Source of the DNA: Globisporangium splendens
Lineage: Eukaryota > Oomycota > Peronosporomycetes > Pythiales > Pythiaceae
Reading direction: 5' to 3'
Assembly (NCBI GenBank): GCA_006386115.1
Contig: VFIW01000050.1
Span: forward strand, 508,563 to 572,562
DNA: 64,000 nt
Shown: piece by piece, positions 1 through 8,655 of the stretch
Numbering within the stretch: position 1 is the stretch's first letter
Layout: every line of letters begins with the position of its first letter
The notes under the pieces: generated by a model
Seen by the model: the letters and a program-made list of their open reading frames with translations, nothing else
What the model was told of the DNA's origin: nothing
Database searches by the model: none
Program-made: the position numbers and the translations under genes

Positions 1-1
1 G

Positions 2-1500
2 CTCAACCAGTTGCGTGAGCAGAACCCCGAGGCGCACAACCAGTCGCAGGACGTTGATCTCTGGTTCCAGCGCGCGGCGCAGGACCAGTGGGTGTATCAG
101 TACAATCGGAGTGACGACGTGCCGTCGGACCAGTTTGTGCAGCAAGCCGATACGGCGCAGAATGACGGCAAACTGAAGTTCAAAAAGGGAGACTTTTATG
201 CGGCATCGAATGCGTTCAAGAAAAGTATCGAGTGTCTGGAGAAGCATTTCGAAAACGAGTACTATGGAGAGACCGTGGAGGTGCACGAATGGGACGAGCC
301 GATGCAGGAACGGTACGTAACGCTGTGCTGCAACATCGCGGTGTGTGGGATCAAGATGAAGGAGCTGCCTCTTATCAAAGAGTATGCCCAGAAAGCGCTT
401 GCTGTCGACGCGTCGGCGCGCAAAGCGCTCTACGCGATGGCGAAGCTGCATTTGATGGAGCATCTCTATGAAGATGCATACATTGTGATTGATAAAGCGC
501 TTGGGGATCATCCTGACAATCAAGAGCTATTAAAACTTCGACGAGAAGTCGACCAAGCTCGAGAAAAAGAAGCTGACTTGCAAGTCGAAGTTGCTGCCGC
601 TGCGAAAAAGAAACTGGCGGAAGAAAAATTGATGCAAGAGGAGCAGGCGGAAAAGCAAAAGCAGTGGGCTGAAAAGCGCGTGACGGCGCAAGATTTCGTC
701 CCTCTTCCTACGCTTGAACAAGACGCGTTTACAGCCGCCCGATTACACACATATTTCCACCGAATTAAACATGTTGTAAGTGTCTTCTAATGAGGAGGAG
801 CAACTAGCCATGCTGATTTACAGACTGACGTGTGGCATGTGTCGTGTTTTCTGGATAGCTTCGAGTAGAAATCAATCAGTTGAGCAATCCTGACAAGGGA
901 GAGCCACCACTTTTTGAGTGCACTGTGTCGGATGGCACTACTGGTGTGGTTTTGGCAGCGAACGTGCAAGCGTCATCAAAGAAAACCGTGAAAAATGAGG
1001 CATGCAAGGTTGCAACGCAGAGACTGTGGGATATGAAAACGGAAGCTGGAGAACTCTTGGAAGAAGACCAAGAATATTTGAAGATCTTCGAGCAAGCTAA
1101 ACAAGAAGGAAGAACAGTTACACCGACTGCAGAAACTGGTCCAGCACCTCAGCAACCGGAAGCGGGGCAGCAAACTACGTCGGGTCCTGTCAAGCTCTCG
1201 GTGTCTGAGAGACAAATGGAAGTCGTGATGCTTCTAAACCAGCTGCACATGCAAAAACGTTTGCATGTTCAGATTGATATTGAGGATGTGTCACCCACGT
1301 CGAAGGATACTACCGAGTTCCAGTGCACAGTGCTTATTAACGGGGAGCAGATGGGTTGCGCAAGAGCGATCTCGAAAAAGAAAGCACGTATCCAAGCGGC
1401 CAAGCAGGCATTTGACATGGCTTTGGAGAAGAACGTAGTCTTCTTCTGGACGCCACGTGAAGGCGACGAGTATGACGACGACGTGGAAGCAGCGAAGTGA
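2..1500 (+). CDS. TPR protein with two dsRNA-binding domains (5' partial)
   Basis: Two exons, 2..775 and 859..1500, joined in phase 0 across an 83-bp GTAAGT...TAG intron. The join reads straight from FHRIKHV into LRVEINQL, completing the first strand of a dsRNA-binding fold. Exon 1 holds TPR-like helical hairpins (fragment residues about 40-185) like the TPR unit of FKBP-type immunophilins, then a charged KKK/EE coiled-coil stretch. Exon 2 holds two DRBM-like modules: one ending in SSKKTVKNEACKVA, one ending in SKKKARIQAAKQAF, the basic helix that contacts dsRNA. The tail is acidic (DEYDDDVEAAK). TPRs usually bind protein partners, so an RNA-binding adaptor is inferred. The true start lies left of the window, so a further N-terminal domain may be missing. 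The domain calls are by eye. Confidence 0.72.
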
Positions 1501-1815
1501 TTGCATTCATGCGGTGCGATTTGTTTGTGCGAGCGTTTTGGTGCTGTATGCAAAGACAGTTAGTTAACTTTTTTGGCTTATCGAATTGGCAATCTGAGTT
1601 TTTCTCTGCAGCATTCGACTAAGGCCACAAAATGTCGTATTCTGGCGTTGATGATGTACAATGCTCCGAGTCGCGGCTGCTGCGGCTTCGTTGTTGCTTC
1701 ACTATGCATCTCCCCGCGGTCTGTCTTCTATCGCGTTATAATCTAATCTACACGGCGTTCCATACGTTCGAATGGGCTTCTGGCTAATCGTTTTCGAGGC
1801 TGATAGGTCGAGCAT
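1501..1815. other. Convergent intergenic region
   Basis: This stretch separates the stop codons of two converging genes. It is expected to hold both 3' UTRs. I see no further gene, repeat or RNA in it. Confidence 0.6.
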
Positions 1816-2478
1816 TTAGTCTGCATGGACGTCCAGAGACAGCTGATACACCTTCTGGGCTCGACGCGCACGCAGGAAATACATCACGCTGGTCCCAAAG
1901 ACGCACAGATAGAGGAACGCGGCCAGGAAGATGCTGGTGGCGAGCGACGATTTCTTCTTGCCATGCGCTGGCTTCACCTTGATGTACAGCGAATTGCTGC
2001 TCACGATCGAACCAACAATGAGCTGCAGGCGCACAATAGAAAGAAAGCGTCAGCATACAACAATTGCGGTCATAACACCCAAGCTCCATCGTCGCCGAAA
2101 GAAAGCAGCACGGCTCACATACCAGCAGCATAAAGCCCGAAAACGAAAAGATCGCACAGCAAATGATGCCTGCCAACGCAAATAGCCACACCGAAAAATG
2201 TCAATGATACACAACAGCAACCAGCACATGCACAAGCAAACGACTGTTGTACCTGGATGGGTCTGCGGCCCTCGACTCGATCCTTGCGCGAGCAGCTCCT
2301 CGAGATCCGTCGTGTCATCAAGGTCGCTGATGTCCGATCCGGGCGAGCCGACGTTGAGCTGGTTGAGGTTGGCGTAGCCAGGCTTGCCGCGCGTGACGGC
2401 CGAGACGATGTCGGAGCGGTCGAACGTGTCCTTCATTTCTTTCCTGCACGTGCCGTAGACGTCTTTGAGTCGTGCCAT
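1816..2478 (-). CDS. Small membrane protein, two predicted helices, unknown function
   Basis: Three exons on the minus strand: 2478..2253, 2169..2123 (only 47 bp) and 2022..1816. The donors are GTACAA and GTATGT and the acceptors TTGGCAG and CCTGCAG. The spliced product is 159 aa. Residues 1-75 are soluble and acidic in the middle (DISDLDDTTDLEELL). A hydrophobic helix spans about 77-99 and crosses the junction of exons 2 and 3. A second helix (about 117-141) follows a KKKSS basic stretch and is followed by RARRA. The start is the first ATG in the open frame; upstream in-frame sequence has only a TTG. The phases and the continuous first helix support the model. The topology suggests a small endomembrane protein, but I do not recognise the family. 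Confidence 0.6.
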
Positions 2479-3022
2479 CCCCAAGATCAAGCGAGCGTGG
2501 TGCGAGTAGTGCGCGAGATGGCAAATCAATCAGTCACAGAGAGAGATAGACACACACACTGCGGGTTTAGCTGAGCGATCGTTTCTGAGGAAAGCCAGCA
2601 AGCGATCCGATCGGTTGGCTCGGTGCGCAGGCGATCAGAACATCCGAGGCAGAGAATAACTCACAGGCGGAAGGGAGCGGAAGGCGCGGCGCAATGCAAA
2701 ACGAAGTGCAATCCGATGGTGTATGGGCAGATGCTGCAGACGACGACGAGGCGTTTCGGGGACATATATATTTGGAGCCACAAAGAGCGGCGTCCTATCG
2801 GAACTCTCCACGTGCCGGACTTTAAAGTGGAATGCTGTATGAGGCTGCTTTATTGCAAACTATTTCGTGAACCCGAGCATCTGGATTAAACATCTGGAGA
2901 GCAATTAGTACCACAAAAGTTCTACTTCGATGTACATTGTGCCGAAGCGGAACCTGATTGGAGAGAATCCTACCACTGTTCAGCATGATGGCGCCAGTCC
3001 TTTAGCAGAGGAATGCAACATA
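2479..3022. other. Intergenic region, upstream of the small membrane protein
   Basis: This 544-bp stretch is the probable promoter and 5' UTR of the minus-strand membrane-protein gene. An 88-codon open frame at 2623-2889 has no recognisable motif and is treated as chance. No repeats were seen apart from the element that begins at 3023. Confidence 0.5.
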
Positions 3023-3471
3023 CCCTAATACTCCTGTCATAGGCGACGTCTTGTCATAGGCTGCAACCTTCTAATCGAAGCATCTGCACTGAGCATGAGG
3101 ATTTTTGTAAATATTACTAAACCCAGTAATGCTGGAACGCTTTGATTGAAACTAGGAGTTGAGCTAGGATGACGATGGCGAAACGAAAAGGTCTGAGATG
3201 ACCGCTCAGCGTGATAGCTTGTGCACAGAACTCGCTTCGTTCCTATTGCCATATTTGGACGCCACACACATGCGGTGAAGATTAGATATAGAATGTGTTC
3301 TGTTTCTATGTCTCACTCATCGACAACGCTTGAACTAGTGTGGGACACACTAATTTGTCTCCTTGTCGCCAAGTTGTGCAAAACACTTGTTGAAGGCGAC
3401 TTGAACAAATTTGAAAGGGTTGAGGCAGCGCTGTTTGTGCATGCACATCGCCTATGACAGGAGTGTTAGGG
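3023..3471. mobile_element. MITE-like element with 24-bp terminal inverted repeats
   Basis: The left end (3023-3046, starting CCCTAATACTCCTGTCATAG) is repeated in inverted orientation at 3448-3471 with one mismatch. The 449-bp unit is flanked on both sides by TA (3021-3022 and 3472-3473). A TA duplication is typical of Tc1/mariner-type insertion. No credible transposase ORF lies inside, so this would be a non-autonomous element. The family is not identified. Confidence 0.72.
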
Positions 3472-3683
3472 TACGTTTGATGTTTAGTTTGCAACTCTGA
3501 ATGACACAAAGACTGCGCTTTGGCATGATTTAGTGTGGGCCACCTTGTGTCGCGACTCCATTTGGTGTGTGGTCAGGGCAACGCAATTTTCTGGATACGC
3601 CAACAGCAAAGAGCCACGCAGAAGCCAAGACGCTCCTTGAAGCCCGCGTGCGTGCGTGCGTACGTTCGTGGGAGACAAGAGGC

Positions 3684-5165
3684 ATGGTGAGAGCAGCCGC
3701 CACACGCTCTTCTTCTTCCTCGCGCTCGAGGTCGCGGTCCAATTCCGAGGCAAGTGGCACCCGATCCGCGTCGCGCTCGCGCTCCAGCGGCAAGATGGAT
3801 GTGGCAGACAACAAGCCGCACGCGAACCGCTCGAGATCTCCGTCGGCCAGTACGTTGCTGTTGCTTGCTAGATCCCCTCCCTGTTGTACGTGTGCTAACC
3901 TCGCATGGTGATCAATTGTTTGTGGATGTGACGGTTAGAAGGAAACAAGAGCAAGGTTGCTGGTGGCAGCATGAGTCCGTCCAAGACGTACTCTTTGCGC
4001 GTCGACAACCTCACACGGTGTGTATACTTGTGTTTTACTTTTACTATCCGCTATTTCGATTAGCGCATTTGAATGAGTGCTCTAATGATTGCACGTATAC
4101 ATTCGAAACAGGAACGTGAATGCGGATCACTTGAGTGAGATTTTCGGCAAGTTTGGTGCCGTGGTGCGCGTGAATCTGGTTCGCGAACGCGTCTCGAAGG
4201 TGCCGAAGGGGTTTGCATTTGTGGAATTCAAGAGCCACGAAGACGCGGAAAGCGCACAGGACCATATGCACGACGGATGGCTGGATGGGAAAAAAGTGCG
4301 CGTGCGTTTTGCCACGGAAGACGACGACCGACGCTCTCGCTCCGTGGAGCGACGCAATAATAACAACGATGACCGCGATGATGACCGCAAACAGAGCGCA
4401 AATGGACGCCGTGGAGGACGTGACAATAGTCCACGGAAGCGGTCGTTTTCGCCGCCACGGGGCCGACGAAGCTCGTTCTCCCCCGCTCGCAATCGATCTC
4501 CAGGCGCGCGCTCGCGCCAACGGTACGTTCTGTCTGATCCCGTTATTAGGTGCTTGTGCTTACAGCTAACTTGTCATTCTTAATAATCCTCATCAAACAG
4601 ATCTCCAGTGGGTCGTCGCATTGTGCAGCGCCGCTCTCCGTTCCGTGGTCGGAATGTCGGCGGTCGTCGCGGCGGATCGCCTTTCCGAGCTCGAAGCCGC
4701 AGTCCAGCAGGCAATTACCACCGCGGACGCTCTCGTTCTCGTTCTCGTTCACCTGTCTTCCGTCGACGCGGTGGGTCTCCGTTCCGAGGTGGGAACAATG
4801 GTCGCGGCGGTCGCGGTCGTCGAGCTAGTCCGTCGCCATTTCGCCGCCGCGGTGGCCGCCGCTCACCAAGTCCCAACAGCCGTCGACGTCGCGGTCGCCC
4901 CAGTCGGAGTCGGAGCCGGAGCTTCAGTCGGTCCCGCAGCGCCAGTCGAAGCCGCAGTCGCAGCTTCAGCAGCCGGAGCCGAAGCAGAAGCTTTAGTCGC
5001 AGCCGGACGCCAAAGCGTGCACGCCGACGAAGCGTCAGTGGCAGTCGCAGTGTCAGCCGGAGTCGCAGTCGGAGCTTCAGTAGTCGCAGCCGAAGTCCGA
5101 GTCGGAGCCGAAGCATGAGCCGCAGTCGAAGCCCAAGCGTCTCGCACAACAGGAGCAGGAAGTAA
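3684..5165 (+). CDS. RNPS1-like SR protein with one RRM
   Basis: Four exons (3684..3849, 3939..4017, 4112..4522, 4601..5165), with donors GTACGT, GTGTGT and GTACGT. The phases agree and give 351 aa. The N terminus is serine/arginine rich. One RRM spans about residues 72-154, with RNP2 as LRVDNL and RNP1 as KGFAFVEF. It is split by intron 2 and rebuilt only by the splice. The C-terminal half has RGG-like segments (RRGGSPFRG) and long RS/SRSRSFS arrays. One central RRM between SR regions is the layout of RNPS1, an exon-junction-complex and splicing regulator of nuclear mRNA. Other SR proteins with one RRM cannot be excluded. RS dipeptides are expected targets of SRPK/CLK kinases. Confidence 0.85.
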
Positions 5166-5510
5166 GTTTCTCTTCAGCTCATGGTGGTATTCACATTGCG
5201 TCACCTGTATCTCAGAAGCACGGTAAAAAGCAAGAGAAGGCAATTGCGTTTGAATGGCGAAGATGAATGCTGGGCACTCAGGTGAAACAAGCTGACGGAA
5301 CCGAGGAACGAGACTTTGTGTCAACCTCTCAACGTGTCCCTTGTAGTTTGCTTTAGACAGACTTGTCCCGTCAACTTATCGCGGACGACACAGTTAATTG
5401 GTCCTCGTGAATGCAAATGTGGAGCTTTGCATTTAAGACACGACGGAAATCCACAATGTGGGAAAGAGACTGAAGAAACAATTAACTTCGACACATATTA
5501 CATCAGGCTC
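5166..5510. other. Convergent intergenic region
   Basis: This 345-bp stretch lies between the stop of the RNPS1-like gene and the stop of the minus-strand YvbH-like gene. It holds the presumed 3' UTRs. No other structure was seen. Confidence 0.5.
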
Positions 5511-6149
5511 TCAAACAATAGATCTGCGGTGCGATGGTGCATTGCGTCCACCCGTACTGGCGAGCGCTGCCTGGATTTCAGCGTGGTAACTGCGCGGGTT
5601 CAGCCGGTTGAAGTCGGTCTCGAGCCACTCCAGCGTGCCACTCGCGTGGTTTGTGAGGTTCAGCGTCGAGTCACTGTAGCCATTGATTTTCATCGCGCCT
5701 GAGGACTTGTCGAGCGCCTCGCGCGCAAAGCTCCAGTTGTGCGCACGCTTCTCCTGCTCGCGACTGAGCGCCACGAGCGCCTTGTAGTGCTGCTTGACGA
5801 GCTCTTCCTCTTTCTTCGCGATGTCGATCGACATGTCGTACTCGCCGATGCGGAACTTGATCTCGCAATCTCGGTCCACGCGGCCCGTGGTCTCGAATTG
5901 CACGTGCGTGATACGGTGGTCACGGTACTCGTACCGGAGCACAAGCTTCCGCGTCGTCGTCGCGTTCTCGCCGCGCACCGTGATCAGCGCTTCGTTCGTG
6001 AACACAAACTCTTCCTTTGCCGACGCAAACGCGAACAGGATCTCCTCGCCAGGCAGCAAGTACGTCGCGCCTTGGGTCTTGGCGAAATTCGCGACCGTGT
6101 TGCAAATGTCGGCCGTTCCGGCCAAATCCTTGGCGAGTCCGCGGAACAT
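5511..6149 (-). CDS. Bacterial-type PH protein, YvbH-like (copy A)
   Basis: Single-exon 212-aa protein. The start is the ATG giving MFRGLAKDLAG, because four other family members in this window begin at the equivalent M-[FL]-[RK]-G. Residues about 12-125 match the bPH_1 pattern known from Bacillus YvbH: ADIC near the N terminus, FVFTNEALI, ENATTTRKL, RYEYRDHRI, then FETTGRVDRDCEIKF, IGEYDMSIDIAKKEE and YKALVALSREQ. The last 80 or so residues (helical; LEWLETDFNRLNPRSYHAEIQ) are shared by the family and may correspond to the YvbH oligomerisation region. No signal peptide or membrane span is visible, so it is probably intracellular. Its closest relative in the window is the gene at 53327. The function is unknown in bacteria as well, as far as I can say. 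Confidence 0.82.
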   Translation of the reverse strand: MFRGLAKDLAGTADICNTVANFAKTQGATYLLPGEEILFAFASAKEEFVFTNEALITVRGENATTTRKLVLRYEYRDHRITHVQFETTGRVDRDCEIKFRIGEYDMSIDIAKKEEELVKQHYKALVALSREQEKRAHNWSFAREALDKSSGAMKINGYSDSTLNLTNHASGTLEWLETDFNRLNPRSYHAEIQAALASTGGRNAPSHRRSIV

Positions 6150-6874
6150 CCTGGATAAGCTGGAGGAGGAGGGGGGACACTTTAGTGTCAAGCGGAGGCG
6201 AATTACGAAATGAACAGCGAGCACCTCGTGAGAGCAAGAGCCGAGACCTGACGATGGGATCCACTTTGGCCATGAGACCCGCAATCAGCGCTGTTTGACA
6301 CAAAACGCTGGCGCATCCACAGCAGGTGTACTATGCAGCGATGCTCCTCATATGCACTCTGTGGCGCACTGAGCAGCGCTTTGCTGAAAATGAACGCTAA
6401 AGTGGCTACGGCACTTAGTCGATGAGTGTGCTCAGCACCCAGTATCCACAGAAAAATCCATTGTGATTTGGATCAAAAACGGAGCAACTCAGCTGATTCC
6501 CTATCTAATCCGATGTAAATGTTGCGGATATCCATTTTCTGCGTTCGATAATGTGCACTACATTTTATAATCCGGTAGCTGATGCGGGATTCCATTTTCG
6601 TCGACAGCAATGACATGCCATGTGACTGAAGTCGCTCTCGAGTGAGTCGTGACTTATGTCCTACGCCTGCGTACCCACTTTTCCTGCCATGTCAATCGAC
6701 AAAGCGGGTACCATCGATTCAGTGGGGATGGCATTGAAACTCTCAGGCAACGCGCATCGTTGCACCAACTGCACGAGACGAATGTTATGCCCGCGTGCTT
6801 CATCTCATTTCCGAATTTACTTCGTAAGCCACACACACACACACACTTCCACAAGCCATCATCGCTAATCAACC
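6150..6874. other. Divergent intergenic region between two YvbH-like genes
   Basis: This 725-bp region lies between divergently transcribed copies A and B and probably carries both promoters. A short CA run (about 6831-6845) lies just upstream of the copy B start. No convincing ORF or repeat was seen. Confidence 0.5.
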
Positions 6875-7492
6875 ATGTTGAAAGGACTGACCTCTGACCT
6901 CACGGGCTCGGCCGACATTTGCCGTCCGCTCAAGTCGTTCGAGTCGGCGCTCGGCGTGCAGTACCTCCTGCCAAGCGAGACGATCCTGTTCTCGCTCCAG
7001 TCGAGCAAGGAAGAGTTCACGTTCACGAACCACGCGCTGCTCAAGATCCACGGATCGTCGGCCACGACGACGCGCAAGCTCGTGACGCGCTTCGACTACA
7101 AGCGCTGCACGATCGACCACGTCAAGTTTGAGACCGCGGGCCGCGTCGACCGCGACGTCGAGATCAAGTTCTCGATCGGCAGCGAATCCATTTCGATCGA
7201 CATCGCCAAGGACGAGGAAGTCGTCGTGCGCGACTACTACAAAGCGCTCGAGATCCTGAGCCGTGCCCAGAAAAAGAACGAGCGCACGTGGGACTTGGCC
7301 AAGCTCGCGCTCAAGCACTCGTCTGACGCGCTGTACCTCACCGAAGCCAGCGGTCAGACGCTCACGCGGCAGTCGGAAGAAGCGCTCGGCTGGCTCCAGG
7401 ATGTGTATGAAAGAAGTCACCCGCAGTGCTACCGCGATGTGATCCTCGCGGCGTTCCAAGAGATCCGCACCAATAGCAAGATGCTGTCATAG
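6875..7492 (+). CDS. Bacterial-type PH protein, YvbH-like (copy B)
   Basis: Single-exon protein of 205 aa starting MLKGLTSDLTGSADIC. It carries the whole family signature: FTFTNHALLKIHG, SATTTRKL, FETAGRVDRDVEIKF, ISIDIAKDEE, the YYKALEIL helix and the C-terminal LGWLQDVYERSHPQCYRDVI segment. It is closest to copy F (51807-52433): both share RPL after ADIC, NHALLKIHG and the SSxALYLTExSGQTLTRQS block. A and G form the other obvious pair. The length agrees with bacterial YvbH at about 200 residues (family knowledge). No targeting signal is seen. Copy C lies 203 bp downstream on the same strand. Confidence 0.82.
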   Translation: MLKGLTSDLTGSADICRPLKSFESALGVQYLLPSETILFSLQSSKEEFTFTNHALLKIHGSSATTTRKLVTRFDYKRCTIDHVKFETAGRVDRDVEIKFSIGSESISIDIAKDEEVVVRDYYKALEILSRAQKKNERTWDLAKLALKHSSDALYLTEASGQTLTRQSEEALGWLQDVYERSHPQCYRDVILAAFQEIRTNSKMLS

Positions 7493-7695
7493 TTGAACTA
7501 GCTCACGATCTCCTAAGTAAAAAATCGTAATGCATGCACCTTATTCTCAAAGATCCTCCTCAAATAGAATACAGCTTTCAGGCATAAGGATGAAGGACGA
7601 AATCTCATCCTTTTTTACAACAGGCATCAAAACGTCAGAACGAAGCGCAGTCAACGTCTTGCACGCAACAACTTGAGATAGAATCACGTCGAAGC

Positions 7696-8298
7696 ATGAA
7701 AATCGGCGTTGTCTCGGAGCTCACGGGCTCGTCCGACATTTGTCAGACCGTGACCGACTTTGCTTCGCTGCAAGCAAAGGACTACCTTGAAGAAGACGAA
7801 GCCGTGCTCTTTGCGCTCTCGTCAGCGAGAGAAGAGTACGTGTTTACGAACACGAGCCTCGTCACGGCGTGCGGATCCACCGCGATGTCGACGAAGCGCA
7901 CTGCCGAGCGGTACGAGTACATGACGGAGCGCGTGACGCAGTTCCAGTTTGAAAGCTGCGGGGTCACCGACCGCGACTGTGAGCTGAAATTCCACATAGG
8001 CAGCCGCGCGTTCTCGATCGACATCACCAAGGCGGAGCTAGCGAAGGCTCAGCACTTCTACCGCGTGCTGCTCGCTCTGAGCCGCGAACAGACCAACAAC
8101 GCGCGGACCTGGGAGCTTGCGAGAACGGCTTTGGATGCGTCAGTGCGGTCCACGACCACGACGGACACGACGAGCAAACTGCTCGTAGAGCAAGCCACAG
8201 GCGTGCACGCGTGGCTCCAGGAGACCTTCGCCAAGACAAACCCGCGCTGCTACCAATCGGTGATCCAAGCAACGCTGGAGCACGCAGTCCAAGCGTGA
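7696..8298 (+). CDS. Bacterial-type PH protein, YvbH-like (copy C)
   Basis: Single-exon 200-aa protein starting MKIGVVSELTGSSDIC. The bPH core is conserved but more divergent than A, B, F or G: EYVFTNTSLVTACG, FESCGVTDRDCELKFHIG (V and T replacing R and V of GRVDRD), FSIDITKAEL. The C-terminal helical unit is present (VHAWLQETFAKTNPRCYQSVIQ). It follows copy B tandemly with a 203-bp gap. That gap could be read as a short promoter, so separate transcription is likely. Function unknown; phospholipid or protein binding is only suggested by the PH fold. Confidence 0.8.
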   Translation: MKIGVVSELTGSSDICQTVTDFASLQAKDYLEEDEAVLFALSSAREEYVFTNTSLVTACGSTAMSTKRTAERYEYMTERVTQFQFESCGVTDRDCELKFHIGSRAFSIDITKAELAKAQHFYRVLLALSREQTNNARTWELARTALDASVRSTTTTDTTSKLLVEQATGVHAWLQETFAKTNPRCYQSVIQATLEHAVQA

Positions 8299-8655
8299 AG
8301 ACGCTTGCAATCCCAATTTCAAATGATGATAATTTCGTACCATGTCACAGACTTTACACCTCATCGGACTTCTATTTCTTTCAGTACGCTAAAGTATCGA
8401 TAGCAATCGGTATCTTGCACTTGAAATTTGTAGGTTCTTTGCAGTAGATACCGGTAGAGGTGTTCTATTTCATTCGGACTTTTGTTCAGTAAAATCTATC
8501 CAGTACCTGTACCGGTATCCATTTTTCTGTTGTTCACCAGTATTTGAGAGATATACCACTCTCAACCGGTTTATCGATATATATATATATACCGGTATCC
8601 CGTTCAGTGCAAGAATCGACTCCCACTCGAATGCAACCCACTGTCGGACACCAGT
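8299..8655. promoter_or_regulatory. Intergenic region rich in ACCGGTA palindromes and an AT run
   Basis: Upstream of the 955-aa gene, this stretch holds several ACCGGTA or ACCGGTT motifs (near 8451, 8510, 8565, 8591) and an (AT)n run at about 8577-8590. The motif is palindromic at its core (ACCGGT). A regulatory role is inference; it could equally be a decayed repeat. Confidence 0.35.

Noticed and set aside
2623..2889. 88-codon open frame near the small membrane protein
   Set aside because: No domain, no conserved start context, in the likely promoter of the minus-strand gene.
4621..5149. Open frames in other frames across the RS-rich exon
   Set aside because: Simple-sequence shadows of the RS repeats.
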